Below, piece by piece: positions 1-7,100 of a stretch of 8,945 nt of DNA. The notes beneath the pieces are model-generated. The model did no database searches, was not told where the DNA came from, and was given only the letters and a program-made list of their open reading frames with translations. Numbering within the stretch: position 1 is the first letter of the stretch; every line of letters begins with the position of its first letter. Source of the DNA: JACPAP01 sp035287045 (lineage in GTDB: Bacteria > Gemmatimonadota > Gemmatimonadetes > Gemmatimonadales > GWC2-71-9). The position numbers and the translations under genes were made by a program. The DNA is taken from NCBI GenBank assembly GCA_035287045.1, contig DATECF010000257.1, positions 1-8,945 on the forward strand. Reading direction: 5' to 3'.

Positions 1-11
1 GGGGCGGTATT

Positions 12-29
12 TTGACAAACCGTCTTTCC
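12..29 (+). promoter_or_regulatory. Promoter-like box upstream of the cupredoxin gene
   Basis: The box reads TTGACAAACCGTCTTTCC and starts with a perfect -35 consensus hexamer (TTGACA, 12-17). It lies 30 bases before the cupredoxin start. A -10 element is not clear: TTAGAA at 32-37 and TAGAAG at 33-38 are the best candidates, but their spacing of 14-15 bases is short. The same box, with 16 of 18 bases identical, occurs on the other strand at 3181-3198 ahead of the Omp85 fusion gene. That makes a functional element more likely than a chance -35 match. Whether it is a sigma-factor site or an operator cannot be decided from the sequence. Confidence 0.45.
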
Positions 30-48
30 CTTTAGAAGACCCTCTACC

Positions 49-53
49 GGAGG
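49..53 (+). promoter_or_regulatory. Shine-Dalgarno site of the cupredoxin gene
   Basis: GGAGG sits five bases upstream of the ATG at 59. It fixes that codon as the start. It is the clearest ribosome-binding site in the window. Confidence 0.75.
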
Positions 54-58
54 TTCCC

Positions 59-412
59 ATGAATCTTGGCGTTCGCCGATCCGTGCCCGTTCTCCTGGTC
101 GCCGGCCTCGCCTTCACGGGGCTGTCCTGCAGCGACAGCACGGCGCCCAACGCGACTACGGTCCAGGTCAAGGACGATCTCTTCGACCCCACCTCGGCTT
201 CCATCGCGGCCGGCGGAACGGTCACGTGGCAATGGGGAGGCAGCAACCAGCACAACGTCACCTGGGTAACCCAATCCGGAACCAGCGACTCCCCGACCCA
301 GGTCACGGGCACGTACACCCGCAACTTCAGCGGCGCCGGCACTTTTGACTACTACTGCACCATCCACGGGACGGCGACCAGCGGGATGCACGGAAGCGTG
401 GCGGTGCAGTGA
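59..412 (+). CDS. Small cupredoxin (plastocyanin-like) lipoprotein
   Basis: A 117-residue protein predicted to bind one copper ion and to act in electron transfer or copper handling outside the inner membrane. Residues 1-24 form a lipoprotein signal: RR near the start, a hydrophobic stretch, then a lipobox ending in Cys24 (GLSC), so the protein is probably lipid-anchored. The rest is a single cupredoxin domain (about 34-117) beginning with a VKDDLFDP-type first strand. The likely type-1 copper ligands are all present: His65 (NQHNV), Cys100 and His103 (YYCTIH), and Met110 (GMHG). The Cys-x2-His-x6-Met spacing is longer than in classical plastocyanin (x4). The ATG at 59 has a strong GGAGG site. 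The gene appears monocistronic, because it converges on the next gene across a palindrome. The redox partner cannot be identified. The domain assignment is firm, the physiological role is not. Confidence 0.9.
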   Translation: MNLGVRRSVPVLLVAGLAFTGLSCSDSTAPNATTVQVKDDLFDPTSASIAAGGTVTWQWGGSNQHNVTWVTQSGTSDSPTQVTGTYTRNFSGAGTFDYYCTIHGTATSGMHGSVAVQ

Positions 413-441
413 ACCGCGGGGACTGACGGACGGCGTCAGGG

Positions 442-471
442 GTGAGGGGTAGAGTACTTCTCACCCCTCAC
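442..471. terminator. Palindrome between convergent genes, probable bidirectional terminator
   Basis: GTGAGGGGT (442-450) and ACCCCTCAC (463-471) are perfect reverse complements. They give a 9-bp stem, which can extend by AGA/TCT around the AGTACT loop if one C is bulged. It sits between the stop of the cupredoxin gene (412) and the stop of the - strand Omp85 fusion (481), exactly where a two-way terminator would be. There is no T-run on either side, so termination would be non-canonical. The direct GGGGTGAGGGGT pattern next to it also suggests a dispersed intergenic repeat. Confidence 0.55.
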
Positions 472-480
472 GCATCTCAC

Positions 481-3123
481 TCAGAACATGAACCCCAGTC
501 CCGCATAGTAGGCCCAGCGCTCAGGACTCCGCGCGGCGGTCAGCGTCACCGTGCTTCCGCGCTCGACGAACGCCAGCCACAGGCCCCCGCCCACGGCACC
601 GTGCCACCGGGTGGACCGCTCGCCTGCCACAAACGCGCGCCCAACATCACCGAGCCCCAGGACGCCCACTTCCGCCGGCAGGGGAACCGAGATCCCGGCC
701 AAGAAGAGCCGCACCTCCCCGTTGCCGTACAGCACCGCATCGCCGGCAAAGCGTTGCTCATTGAATCCGCGGACGGTGTTCGCGCCCCCCAGGAACGCCG
801 CTGCGTGAAACGGATACCGGCCCCAGACCCGCTTGCCTCCGGCTCGCACTGCCAGCGCGATGCGGGCCGGATCGCCAATAGAGACATAGGTTGCGGCTTC
901 ACCTGAGACGGACCCGTACGATTGCTCCACATCCAGCCCTCTCGGCACGAAACGCCCGGTCGCGACCAGATGCACCCCGCGCCGAGGAACTGACGAACGG
1001 TCCCTGGTGTCAATTTCCACCCGCGCGTCCGCGCCAGCTTCCACGAACCCCTCTACCCCGTACGGCCTCAGGGAATCGATGAGACCACCCTGGCCCGTTT
1101 CGGTTTCGGCGAATGCGAAGAACGGGCCAACGCTGATGCGACTCCTTGGCGGGAACACGGTCAGCGAAGCGGCCGCCGCCACCCGACGCTGGGTGACGCG
1201 ATAGAATTCCGGTGGGGCGGTGATCTGCGTCTCGTTCCCGAAGCCGTAGAACCGCAGGACATCGATCCCGGAATAGCGAAAACTCAGGGTCGCCCACGCG
1301 CCGCGCGGGAGATTTCGAAAGTCTCCCTCATACCACACCCGCAGGCGCTGGGGACCGGTGGCCAACGCCCCGCGCAGGGTCTGGCGGGAACCATAGGGCA
1401 CCTTCCGGAAGCCGTAGCCGTGTCGCTCTGCCCCGGCTCCAACCAGGAGGCCGAGGTCCGACTGGAAGCTGACCCAGGGGATTGGCACCCAGCGCGACCC
1501 CCAGTCCTGGACGGGATGGCCGAGGTCGGCGGGTGAACCTCCCTGACCCAAGCCACCGCACGCACCGGGTGCGGTCGGAGCCTGGGTATCCGGCCTGGCG
1601 GCTCCGGGGGAGGGTGCTGACCGGAAGGGGCGCCGGTTGATCTCGGTTCCCGGACCGGATACGAACTCGCTGTCTCCGTCGGCGTCGTAGAAGAACGTGG
1701 TGGTGAGGACCCGTCGGACAACCGGCAGGCCCACGAGCGATGAATCCATCAGCACATCTTGCCCGCTTCCACCCACCACCCGGACCCGAGCGCTGCGGGC
1801 CGCCGAGCCGCGAACCATGACGCGGTCGTTCCCTCCGGCCAGGTACAGTCGAATTTCCTTGGTCTCGGCCGTCGCGAACGTGCGGTCGAAGTACGGCGCC
1901 TCGCGCCCGCCCGCCAGCGCGATCTGAACGCGCACCTGATCCGGTCCCAGTCGCTCGATCTCGGCCCACTCGTCCTGGTCTGTAGCGCGAATGTCGGCGT
2001 ACTCCGTCACCAGCGCATAGAACCCATCGACGACCTCGAGGAGCCGATCCCGGCGGCTCTTCAGCGCCGGCAGGAGCGCCGCGCCCGTCCGCCCGAGCAT
2101 GTCCCGGGGCAGCTGCGCCACCGCGGCTTCCAGTACCCGGTCCGTGAGGCGCGCCTGCACGGTCCGGGCAATCGAATCCCACTCCGCCTTGCTCAACGCC
2201 ACCAGTAACCGGCGGTCCAGCGCGCGGGCCGACCAGGTAAGCCCGTACATGTCCGGATAGCTCGGCCCGAAGCTCACCAGTTGGGGGAGGTATCGTCGGG
2301 CAACCGACAACACCACGCCGTCCAACCGCGCGAACGCCTGATCGCGACCGCTGGGGATGGGCCGCCACACGTGGCCCCGATCGCTGCCGTACCGTGCCCA
2401 GCTCCATCGGTCCGGGGCCCGATCCGCGTCTCCCACCAGAAGGTCGATGAGCCTGGCCGTGAGATAGGCTCGGCCGTCCACACGGTCTCCCGGAGACGCT
2501 CCGATCTTAGCCCACACGTGCTCCGTGTCCTCCACCCGATCGGATCCGGCGAACCCCGCCTCCGGGCGCTGCTCGACGGTGCCCAGCATTCCCGCGAACA
2601 CCTGCCCGAACGGTCCCAGCGCTGCGGCCTCCGGCAGGATCCCGAGCTTGGGCTCGGTATGCAGGACCCCCGCGGCTTCGAGCAGCGGTGGCACTACCAG
2701 CCCGCCCGCGGGAAGACGGGATGCAGCCTGATCCCGAAGCATGTCCGCCGCCGGGGTCCGCCGGGGGCGCACAGTGAGCGGCGAGGTGGAGGGACCTCTG
2801 CCAGCCGGCTGAAACACGTACGAGTGCTGATCCGCGCCTCGCAGGTCCAGCAAGGCGGTCTCTGGTCGGCCGCTAAGGCATTCCGGAATGAGCCCGCCCC
2901 CCAAGCGCGCCAGATCCAACCGCTCCACCGTGATCGGTTGGGTCCACAGGTCCCGGTAATTGCTGCCCAAGAGCCAGCGATGTAACCAGTTGGCGCGATG
3001 ATGCGGGCCGGGGGCCAGCGCCACGGTGTCCGCCGCGGTGCTGTCGGACCTCACCTGGGCGGTGAGGTTCAGCGCGGCACACATTGCCGCGCCGACCAGT
3101 GTCCAGCATACCCGGCCTACCAT
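481..3123 (-). CDS. Omp85/D15-type outer-membrane barrel with N-terminal kinase-like domain
   Basis: An 880-residue exported protein when started at the ATG at 3123. That start gives a good signal peptide, residues 1-22, ending in LTA before Gln23. A longer frame runs to a TTG at 3198, but that TTG is the first base triplet of a TTGACA promoter-like box, so I reject it; GTG at 3135 is possible. The C-terminal region (about 540-880) is an Omp85-superfamily beta-barrel: it has the loop-6 motif VRGF at 784-787 followed by a GD-x3-Y-x-N-x-E-x-R pattern, and it ends in a C-terminal Phe after GLGF. Residues 46-300 lack POTRA repeats. Instead they carry SNYRDLWT (54-61), a strand RGADQHSYVF (95-104), GDADRAPDRW (231-240) and IPSGRDQAF (256-264). 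The last two resemble the catalytic and metal-binding loops of HipA/Fam20-like kinases. Residues about 400-470 contain GGNDR and GGSGQD, suggesting a beta-rich segment, followed by a Pro/Gly-rich linker (about 495-535). The barrel call is solid; the kinase relationship is inference. Substrate unknown. Confidence 0.85.
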   Translation of the reverse strand: MVGRVCWTLVGAAMCAALNLTAQVRSDSTAADTVALAPGPHHRANWLHRWLLGSNYRDLWTQPITVERLDLARLGGGLIPECLSGRPETALLDLRGADQHSYVFQPAGRGPSTSPLTVRPRRTPAADMLRDQAASRLPAGGLVVPPLLEAAGVLHTEPKLGILPEAAALGPFGQVFAGMLGTVEQRPEAGFAGSDRVEDTEHVWAKIGASPGDRVDGRAYLTARLIDLLVGDADRAPDRWSWARYGSDRGHVWRPIPSGRDQAFARLDGVVLSVARRYLPQLVSFGPSYPDMYGLTWSARALDRRLLVALSKAEWDSIARTVQARLTDRVLEAAVAQLPRDMLGRTGAALLPALKSRRDRLLEVVDGFYALVTEYADIRATDQDEWAEIERLGPDQVRVQIALAGGREAPYFDRTFATAETKEIRLYLAGGNDRVMVRGSAARSARVRVVGGSGQDVLMDSSLVGLPVVRRVLTTTFFYDADGDSEFVSGPGTEINRRPFRSAPSPGAARPDTQAPTAPGACGGLGQGGSPADLGHPVQDWGSRWVPIPWVSFQSDLGLLVGAGAERHGYGFRKVPYGSRQTLRGALATGPQRLRVWYEGDFRNLPRGAWATLSFRYSGIDVLRFYGFGNETQITAPPEFYRVTQRRVAAAASLTVFPPRSRISVGPFFAFAETETGQGGLIDSLRPYGVEGFVEAGADARVEIDTRDRSSVPRRGVHLVATGRFVPRGLDVEQSYGSVSGEAATYVSIGDPARIALAVRAGGKRVWGRYPFHAAAFLGGANTVRGFNEQRFAGDAVLYGNGEVRLFLAGISVPLPAEVGVLGLGDVGRAFVAGERSTRWHGAVGGGLWLAFVERGSTVTLTAARSPERWAYYAGLGFMF

Positions 3124-3180
3124 GAGCCCCAGCACTCCATAACGGACTCGGCCACGAATCTGCGCGGCCGTACCCGCCCC

Positions 3181-3198
3181 GGAAAGACGCCTTGTCAA
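3181..3198 (-). promoter_or_regulatory. Promoter-like box upstream of the Omp85 fusion gene
   Basis: Read on the - strand this is TTGACAAGGCGTCTTTCC, 57 bases before the ATG at 3123. It differs from the box at 12-29 at only two adjacent positions. It starts with a consensus -35 hexamer. A -10 is unclear: TAC in GGGTACGG is about 20 bases downstream. Its presence here argues that the gene has its own promoter in the gap after the EEP gene and that the TTG at 3198 is not a start codon. Confidence 0.45.
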
Positions 3199-3278
3199 GC
3201 CGGGAATGGACCCGTACTGTGGTGCCAGGAAAGGCCCCAGTGCTCGGCGCCTGCGTTCTGCTCCCTACCGGTGGGACA

Positions 3279-4163
3279 CTACGTGCGGTTCTGATGCAGC
3301 GGCACACATCCTTCGGACGGATGATCCTCGCCCCCGGGTCTCCCCGGTGGGGAGAACCGGGCGACCGCCCAGACGGGACGATGATCGCTAGCCCCGTTGT
3401 CGTCGTCCACGACGCCCGTACTCGGGTCGTCTCCGGCCTCTATCCCCCTCAGGAAGATGTGGTCCCAGGTGAAGAAGTGGATGGTCGGCGGGTTGTTCCT
3501 GGTCGGCCAGCGGAAGCCGCAGGCGAGAAACTCCTCGCCGAGCCGCACGCTGTTCAGGTCGCCCCCGACAATGACCCGGCGAAAGCGCGCGGCATCGGCC
3601 AGCACGGCGCGCGCCTGCTCCCGCCGGGAGCCGGGCCCCATCTCCCCCATGGTGCTCAGATGCACGCTGTACACCCGGAGACTGTCAGCGCCAACCAAGA
3701 TCGTGGCGGCGGTCGCGGTGCGCTGGGTGTCCCGGAAGCTCCCTCGGTGCGGGAGCACGATTTTCCAGTCTTCCACGATCGGCCACCGGGACAGGACCGC
3801 GTTGCCGAAGTCACGTCCGGTGGCGGGGTGCACCGCACCGGGATAGTAGACGTAGGACATCCCCAGGGCGGTCGCGATCCGCCGCGTCGCCCTCGCGTCG
3901 ACTTCCTGGAGCGCGACGACGTCCGCGTCCACCAGCCGCTCGGCCCGCAGCAGCTCCGTCACCCGGTCGACGCGTCGGGCGAAATGAGTATTGAAGGTCA
4001 CAACCCGCAGGGAAGCGGGCGCGGAGCGCCGGGCCGCGTCCGGCCCAGCGGCCGGGCTGCCCGCGTATCGAGGACCCCCGTTACCCGGGTAATTGAGCGC
4101 GGTCCCGCAGCCCGCCGCGGCGGCCAAACCCACCAGGGCGGCGATCCTCGCCGCGCCGTTCAT
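3279..4163 (-). CDS. EEP-family (endonuclease/exonuclease/phosphatase) lipoprotein
   Basis: A 294-residue predicted metal-dependent phosphodiesterase or phosphatase, probably lipid-anchored outside the inner membrane. From the ATG at 4163, residues 1-19 form a signal ending in AAAGC, with Cys19 as the lipid-anchor Cys. An ATG at 4187 would add eight residues. After a Pro/Ala/Gly-rich linker (20-51) the EEP fold shows all its landmark motifs: VTFNTH (Asn58), LQEVD (metal-binding Glu87), GNAVLSRWP (120-128), SVHL (His168), GGDLNS (Asp202, Asn204), TWDHIF (Asp234) and SDHRPV (Asp260, His261). The active site therefore looks intact. The family includes DNases, sphingomyelinases and inositol-phosphate phosphatases; nothing here decides the substrate. 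The last 24 residues, beyond the conserved SDHRPVWAVARF end, are low-complexity and overlap a hairpin. It is divergent from the PLD gene with almost no spacer, so its promoter must lie inside that gene's first codons. Confidence 0.85.
   Translation of the reverse strand: MNGAARIAALVGLAAAAGCGTALNYPGNGGPRYAGSPAAGPDAARRSAPASLRVVTFNTHFARRVDRVTELLRAERLVDADVVALQEVDARATRRIATALGMSYVYYPGAVHPATGRDFGNAVLSRWPIVEDWKIVLPHRGSFRDTQRTATAATILVGADSLRVYSVHLSTMGEMGPGSRREQARAVLADAARFRRVIVGGDLNSVRLGEEFLACGFRWPTRNNPPTIHFFTWDHIFLRGIEAGDDPSTGVVDDDNGASDHRPVWAVARFSPPGRPGGEDHPSEGCVPLHQNRT
3339..3355. terminator. Hairpin at the 3' end of the EEP gene, possible terminator
   Basis: TCTCCCC (3339-3345) and GGGGAGA (3349-3355) are perfect reverse complements around a three-base GGT loop, and GG/CC can add two pairs with one bulge. 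It lies inside the coding region, about 60-75 bases before the EEP stop, where the protein has already passed its last conserved residue. There is no T-run. It may reduce read-through into the Omp85 fusion gene, or be a coding coincidence in GC-rich sequence. Confidence 0.3.
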
Positions 4164-4185
4164 CCACTTCGCGGACGACCGTACC

Positions 4186-7100
4186 ATGCCAGGGGAATGT
4201 AAGCAGCCTCCGCACCGTCTGCCCCCACCAGCTCTGGTGTGGTGCGCGGCTGCAGCGGCGTTCTTGCTCGGCGCGACTCCCCACGCAGGAGCCCAGTGGG
4301 TTCGATCACCCGAGGCCGGTGGGCGGATTGCTTCGCTCGGACAGCCGCTCCGATGGCGGTGGCAAGGAGGCGCCGGCGGCGGGGCCCTGCTCGATGGCCC
4401 GTCCAACCAACTCCTGGTGCGAGCCTTCGTCGGGACGTCGCACGACCTCCTCAGCCCCATCGCCGGACTGGCCGCGATCGGCTTCGAGGCGTACGGAGGT
4501 GCTCGGGGCGGCGAGGTGGACGGCGGGGCTCGGGTCCTCTTCCGCGTCCCCTACTTCAGCATGGGCGTTGGGGCGGATTACAACCTTCGTGACCGGGGAC
4601 TCGACCTGCTGGTCACGGCCCACAGTCCCATACGCCGAGGCGGCCTCCTGCTGCCTGGTGGCCAACTGCGCGCCGACTGGTACCCACTGCGAGGGCACAC
4701 CTTCACGATAGGCTGGTCCATACCGCTGGGAGAACCGCTGGCCGGCCGGGGCCAGCCGATCAAGGAGTACGTCCTGGTCGGCGCGGATTTCCAGCCCGCG
4801 GTGCCGTATCGGGTGTCCGAGCCGCAGCTCGATGCCCAGCTCGACAGCCTGCGTGCCTCGGCGGAGTGGATCCGCAAGCTGGTGGTGCCGTTCCTCGACC
4901 ATGATGGACGCAACCGCGGCATCGCGGTGGCACGCACCCGGCGCTACGTCCGCGAATTGCAGGCCCACCTGGCCGCCTGGAGCGTTGACCAGGAGGTGCG
5001 ACATTTCCACGCGACCCTGGAGCGGGCCTTTTCCCTCGCGGCCGGAGATACCGCGGCGGGGCGCGAGCTGGCGCGGGGCGCCCGGCGAATCCTGCTCGAC
5101 GAGGTGATCCTGCCCTACAACGGCCTCCTGGGGCGCAAGAAGAAGAAGGACACGCTGGACGAGCTGGCGACCGTGGCCCGCGGACGGTTCAGTCGCCTGG
5201 TATTCGCGCCCGGCGTGACGTCGGCGTCCCGCACGGAGCCGGTCTTGTTCGTGTTCCAGCGGCTCACGGCGACGCTGGATGACGTACGCGGAAGGGCAGC
5301 CAAGGAGTGGAACGATGCGCGACTGGTCTGGATCCCGCTGCAATATGCCTTGCTGCCCGAGGACCACGACGAGCCCGGGGAGCTGGACGCCCTCCTCGAG
5401 CGGGTCACTCGACTCCGGTTCACCGACCAGAACCGGATTCAGTACGTCGCCAACCTGCAGTTCCATTGGGAGGTGCTCCGGACCATCAGGGAGACCCAGG
5501 ACTATCACGTCCTGTGGATCCACGATTTCCCCGCCGTCACGCCGGGCGGCTCCCTCGACTGGGCGTCGTTCACGCAGGTGGTGGATGGCTATCTGACGAC
5601 CCTGGCGGAGCGGATCGAGTCGTACGACCGGACGGGGGCGCTGCCGACCTACTTCGTCTTCCTCGACCAGCACTACTACGAGCAACGCAAATCGCGATTG
5701 TTGATGGACGTGCTGGAGGATCCCCTGCGCGCTGACGTGCGACTCCCGCCCGGTGCCGCGGCGGACCCGGAGCGGCTGAGGCTGGCGCAGCAGCGGCTAC
5801 GCCAGGCGGTGAACGGCTCGAGAGTGCTGCAGGCCGAGGCCCGGCAGTATGGCGCGGCCTGGCTCCGGAACCGCATCAAGGTGCACGTGAACATCACCAA
5901 CCGCCCAGACCCTTCGTTCTGGAGCGGTGGGTTGGTGGGTAGTCTGTTCGCGTATCCCGATCAGCTGATGCGGGATCACCGCAAGCTCGCGTTTCACGAC
6001 GTGACCGAGGCGGATCCCGCCAGCGGGCGGGCCGTGCTGACCGGGATGGGCGTCGGCCAGCAGTACTTGGGGCCCGCGTGGGACGATCGGTCCCTGTTGA
6101 TTCAGGGGCCCTTGTTGCTCGAGCTCAAGCGCGCGGCCCGCGACCTGCTGCTGAGCCAGGGCATCGCCGAGCAAGACCTGCCGCTGCCCTTCCGCGGCGA
6201 CCAGCGGCCTGCCGGGAATTCGAATCGAGCAGGCGTCCCGGATACGGCGGAGAGGTTCAACGCCCGCGCCCTGACGCTGGTCAACGGTACCGGGTACCTC
6301 CCCAAGCCCATCAACGTCGGGAAGGCACTCTTCTATTCGCTGCTGGGGTCCGGAGCGGTCTTCAAGATCCCGGACTCACTCTGGAACTCGACGTTCTACG
6401 CCTCGCTGCTGGTGGGCGCCTGCCTGCGGGGGGCCACGGTCTCGATCATTGCGCCCGCCCTGGCCAACGCTCCCAGCAGCGGATTCCCGCAAATGGAGCG
6501 GGCGCACGAGCTGTTCACACGGATGCTCATCGTCCGGCGCGTCCTGGGCGATCCGATCGGGGCGGCGGGAGGACAGCTCCGTACGGGTCTCTATGCGCTC
6601 GAAGTCGACCGGCATGGATTCGCCAGCCGGGCCGAGACGTGGTCACGGCGCGTCGAGGCCAACCCGGTCCTCCATGCGCTCATCCCGTCGAGCGGCCGGC
6701 TCCTCCCGGTCGTGGCGGAGGCAGGCGCCGCGGCTCGCGGATCCGAGGCACCCGGAACGGGGCAGGCTGCGAGCACGACGCCGCCCAAGCTCCACCAGAA
6801 GGTCCAGTTTTGGGCGACCAAGGAGTTCTGGGATGCTATCGCCACGTCGCCGGAGTGGCCGATGTTCATGTCCACCTACTTGCGGTACCGCGAAGCCACC
6901 TACTCCATCGAAGCCGAATACGCTGACGCCCGGGGGTTCACCGCGGACCTGGAACGCCTCGCTGAGAGGATCTTCGCGCCGGTCCGCGGCACAGCACGCG
7001 CCGCGGGCTACGCCATCGTCGGCTCCCAGAACCAGGACTATCGCGGCATGTTCATGGACGGCGAGATCGGCGTGCTGTTCAGCGGCCCGGAGTCCCTTGT

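Noticed and set aside
1328..2407. 359-codon open frame on the - strand
   Set aside because: It lies inside the Omp85 fusion gene in a different frame and its product is Gly/Arg/Pro-rich without motifs.
4093..4185. TTG-started 31-codon extension of the PLD gene
   Set aside because: It would bury the signal peptide behind 31 residues, has no ribosome-binding site and lies inside the EEP lipoprotein coding region.
3192..4202. 336-codon open frame on the + strand
   Set aside because: It is antisense to the EEP gene, whose catalytic motifs are intact, and shows no recognisable domain.
4164..4460. 99-codon N-terminal extension of the EEP gene
   Set aside because: The extension is Pro/Arg/His-rich and antisense to the PLD signal region; starting at 4163 gives a proper lipoprotein signal.
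4306..5685. 459-codon open frame on the - strand
   Set aside because: It lies fully antisense to the PLD gene, has low-complexity composition and no domain motif; such long antisense frames are usual in GC-rich genes.
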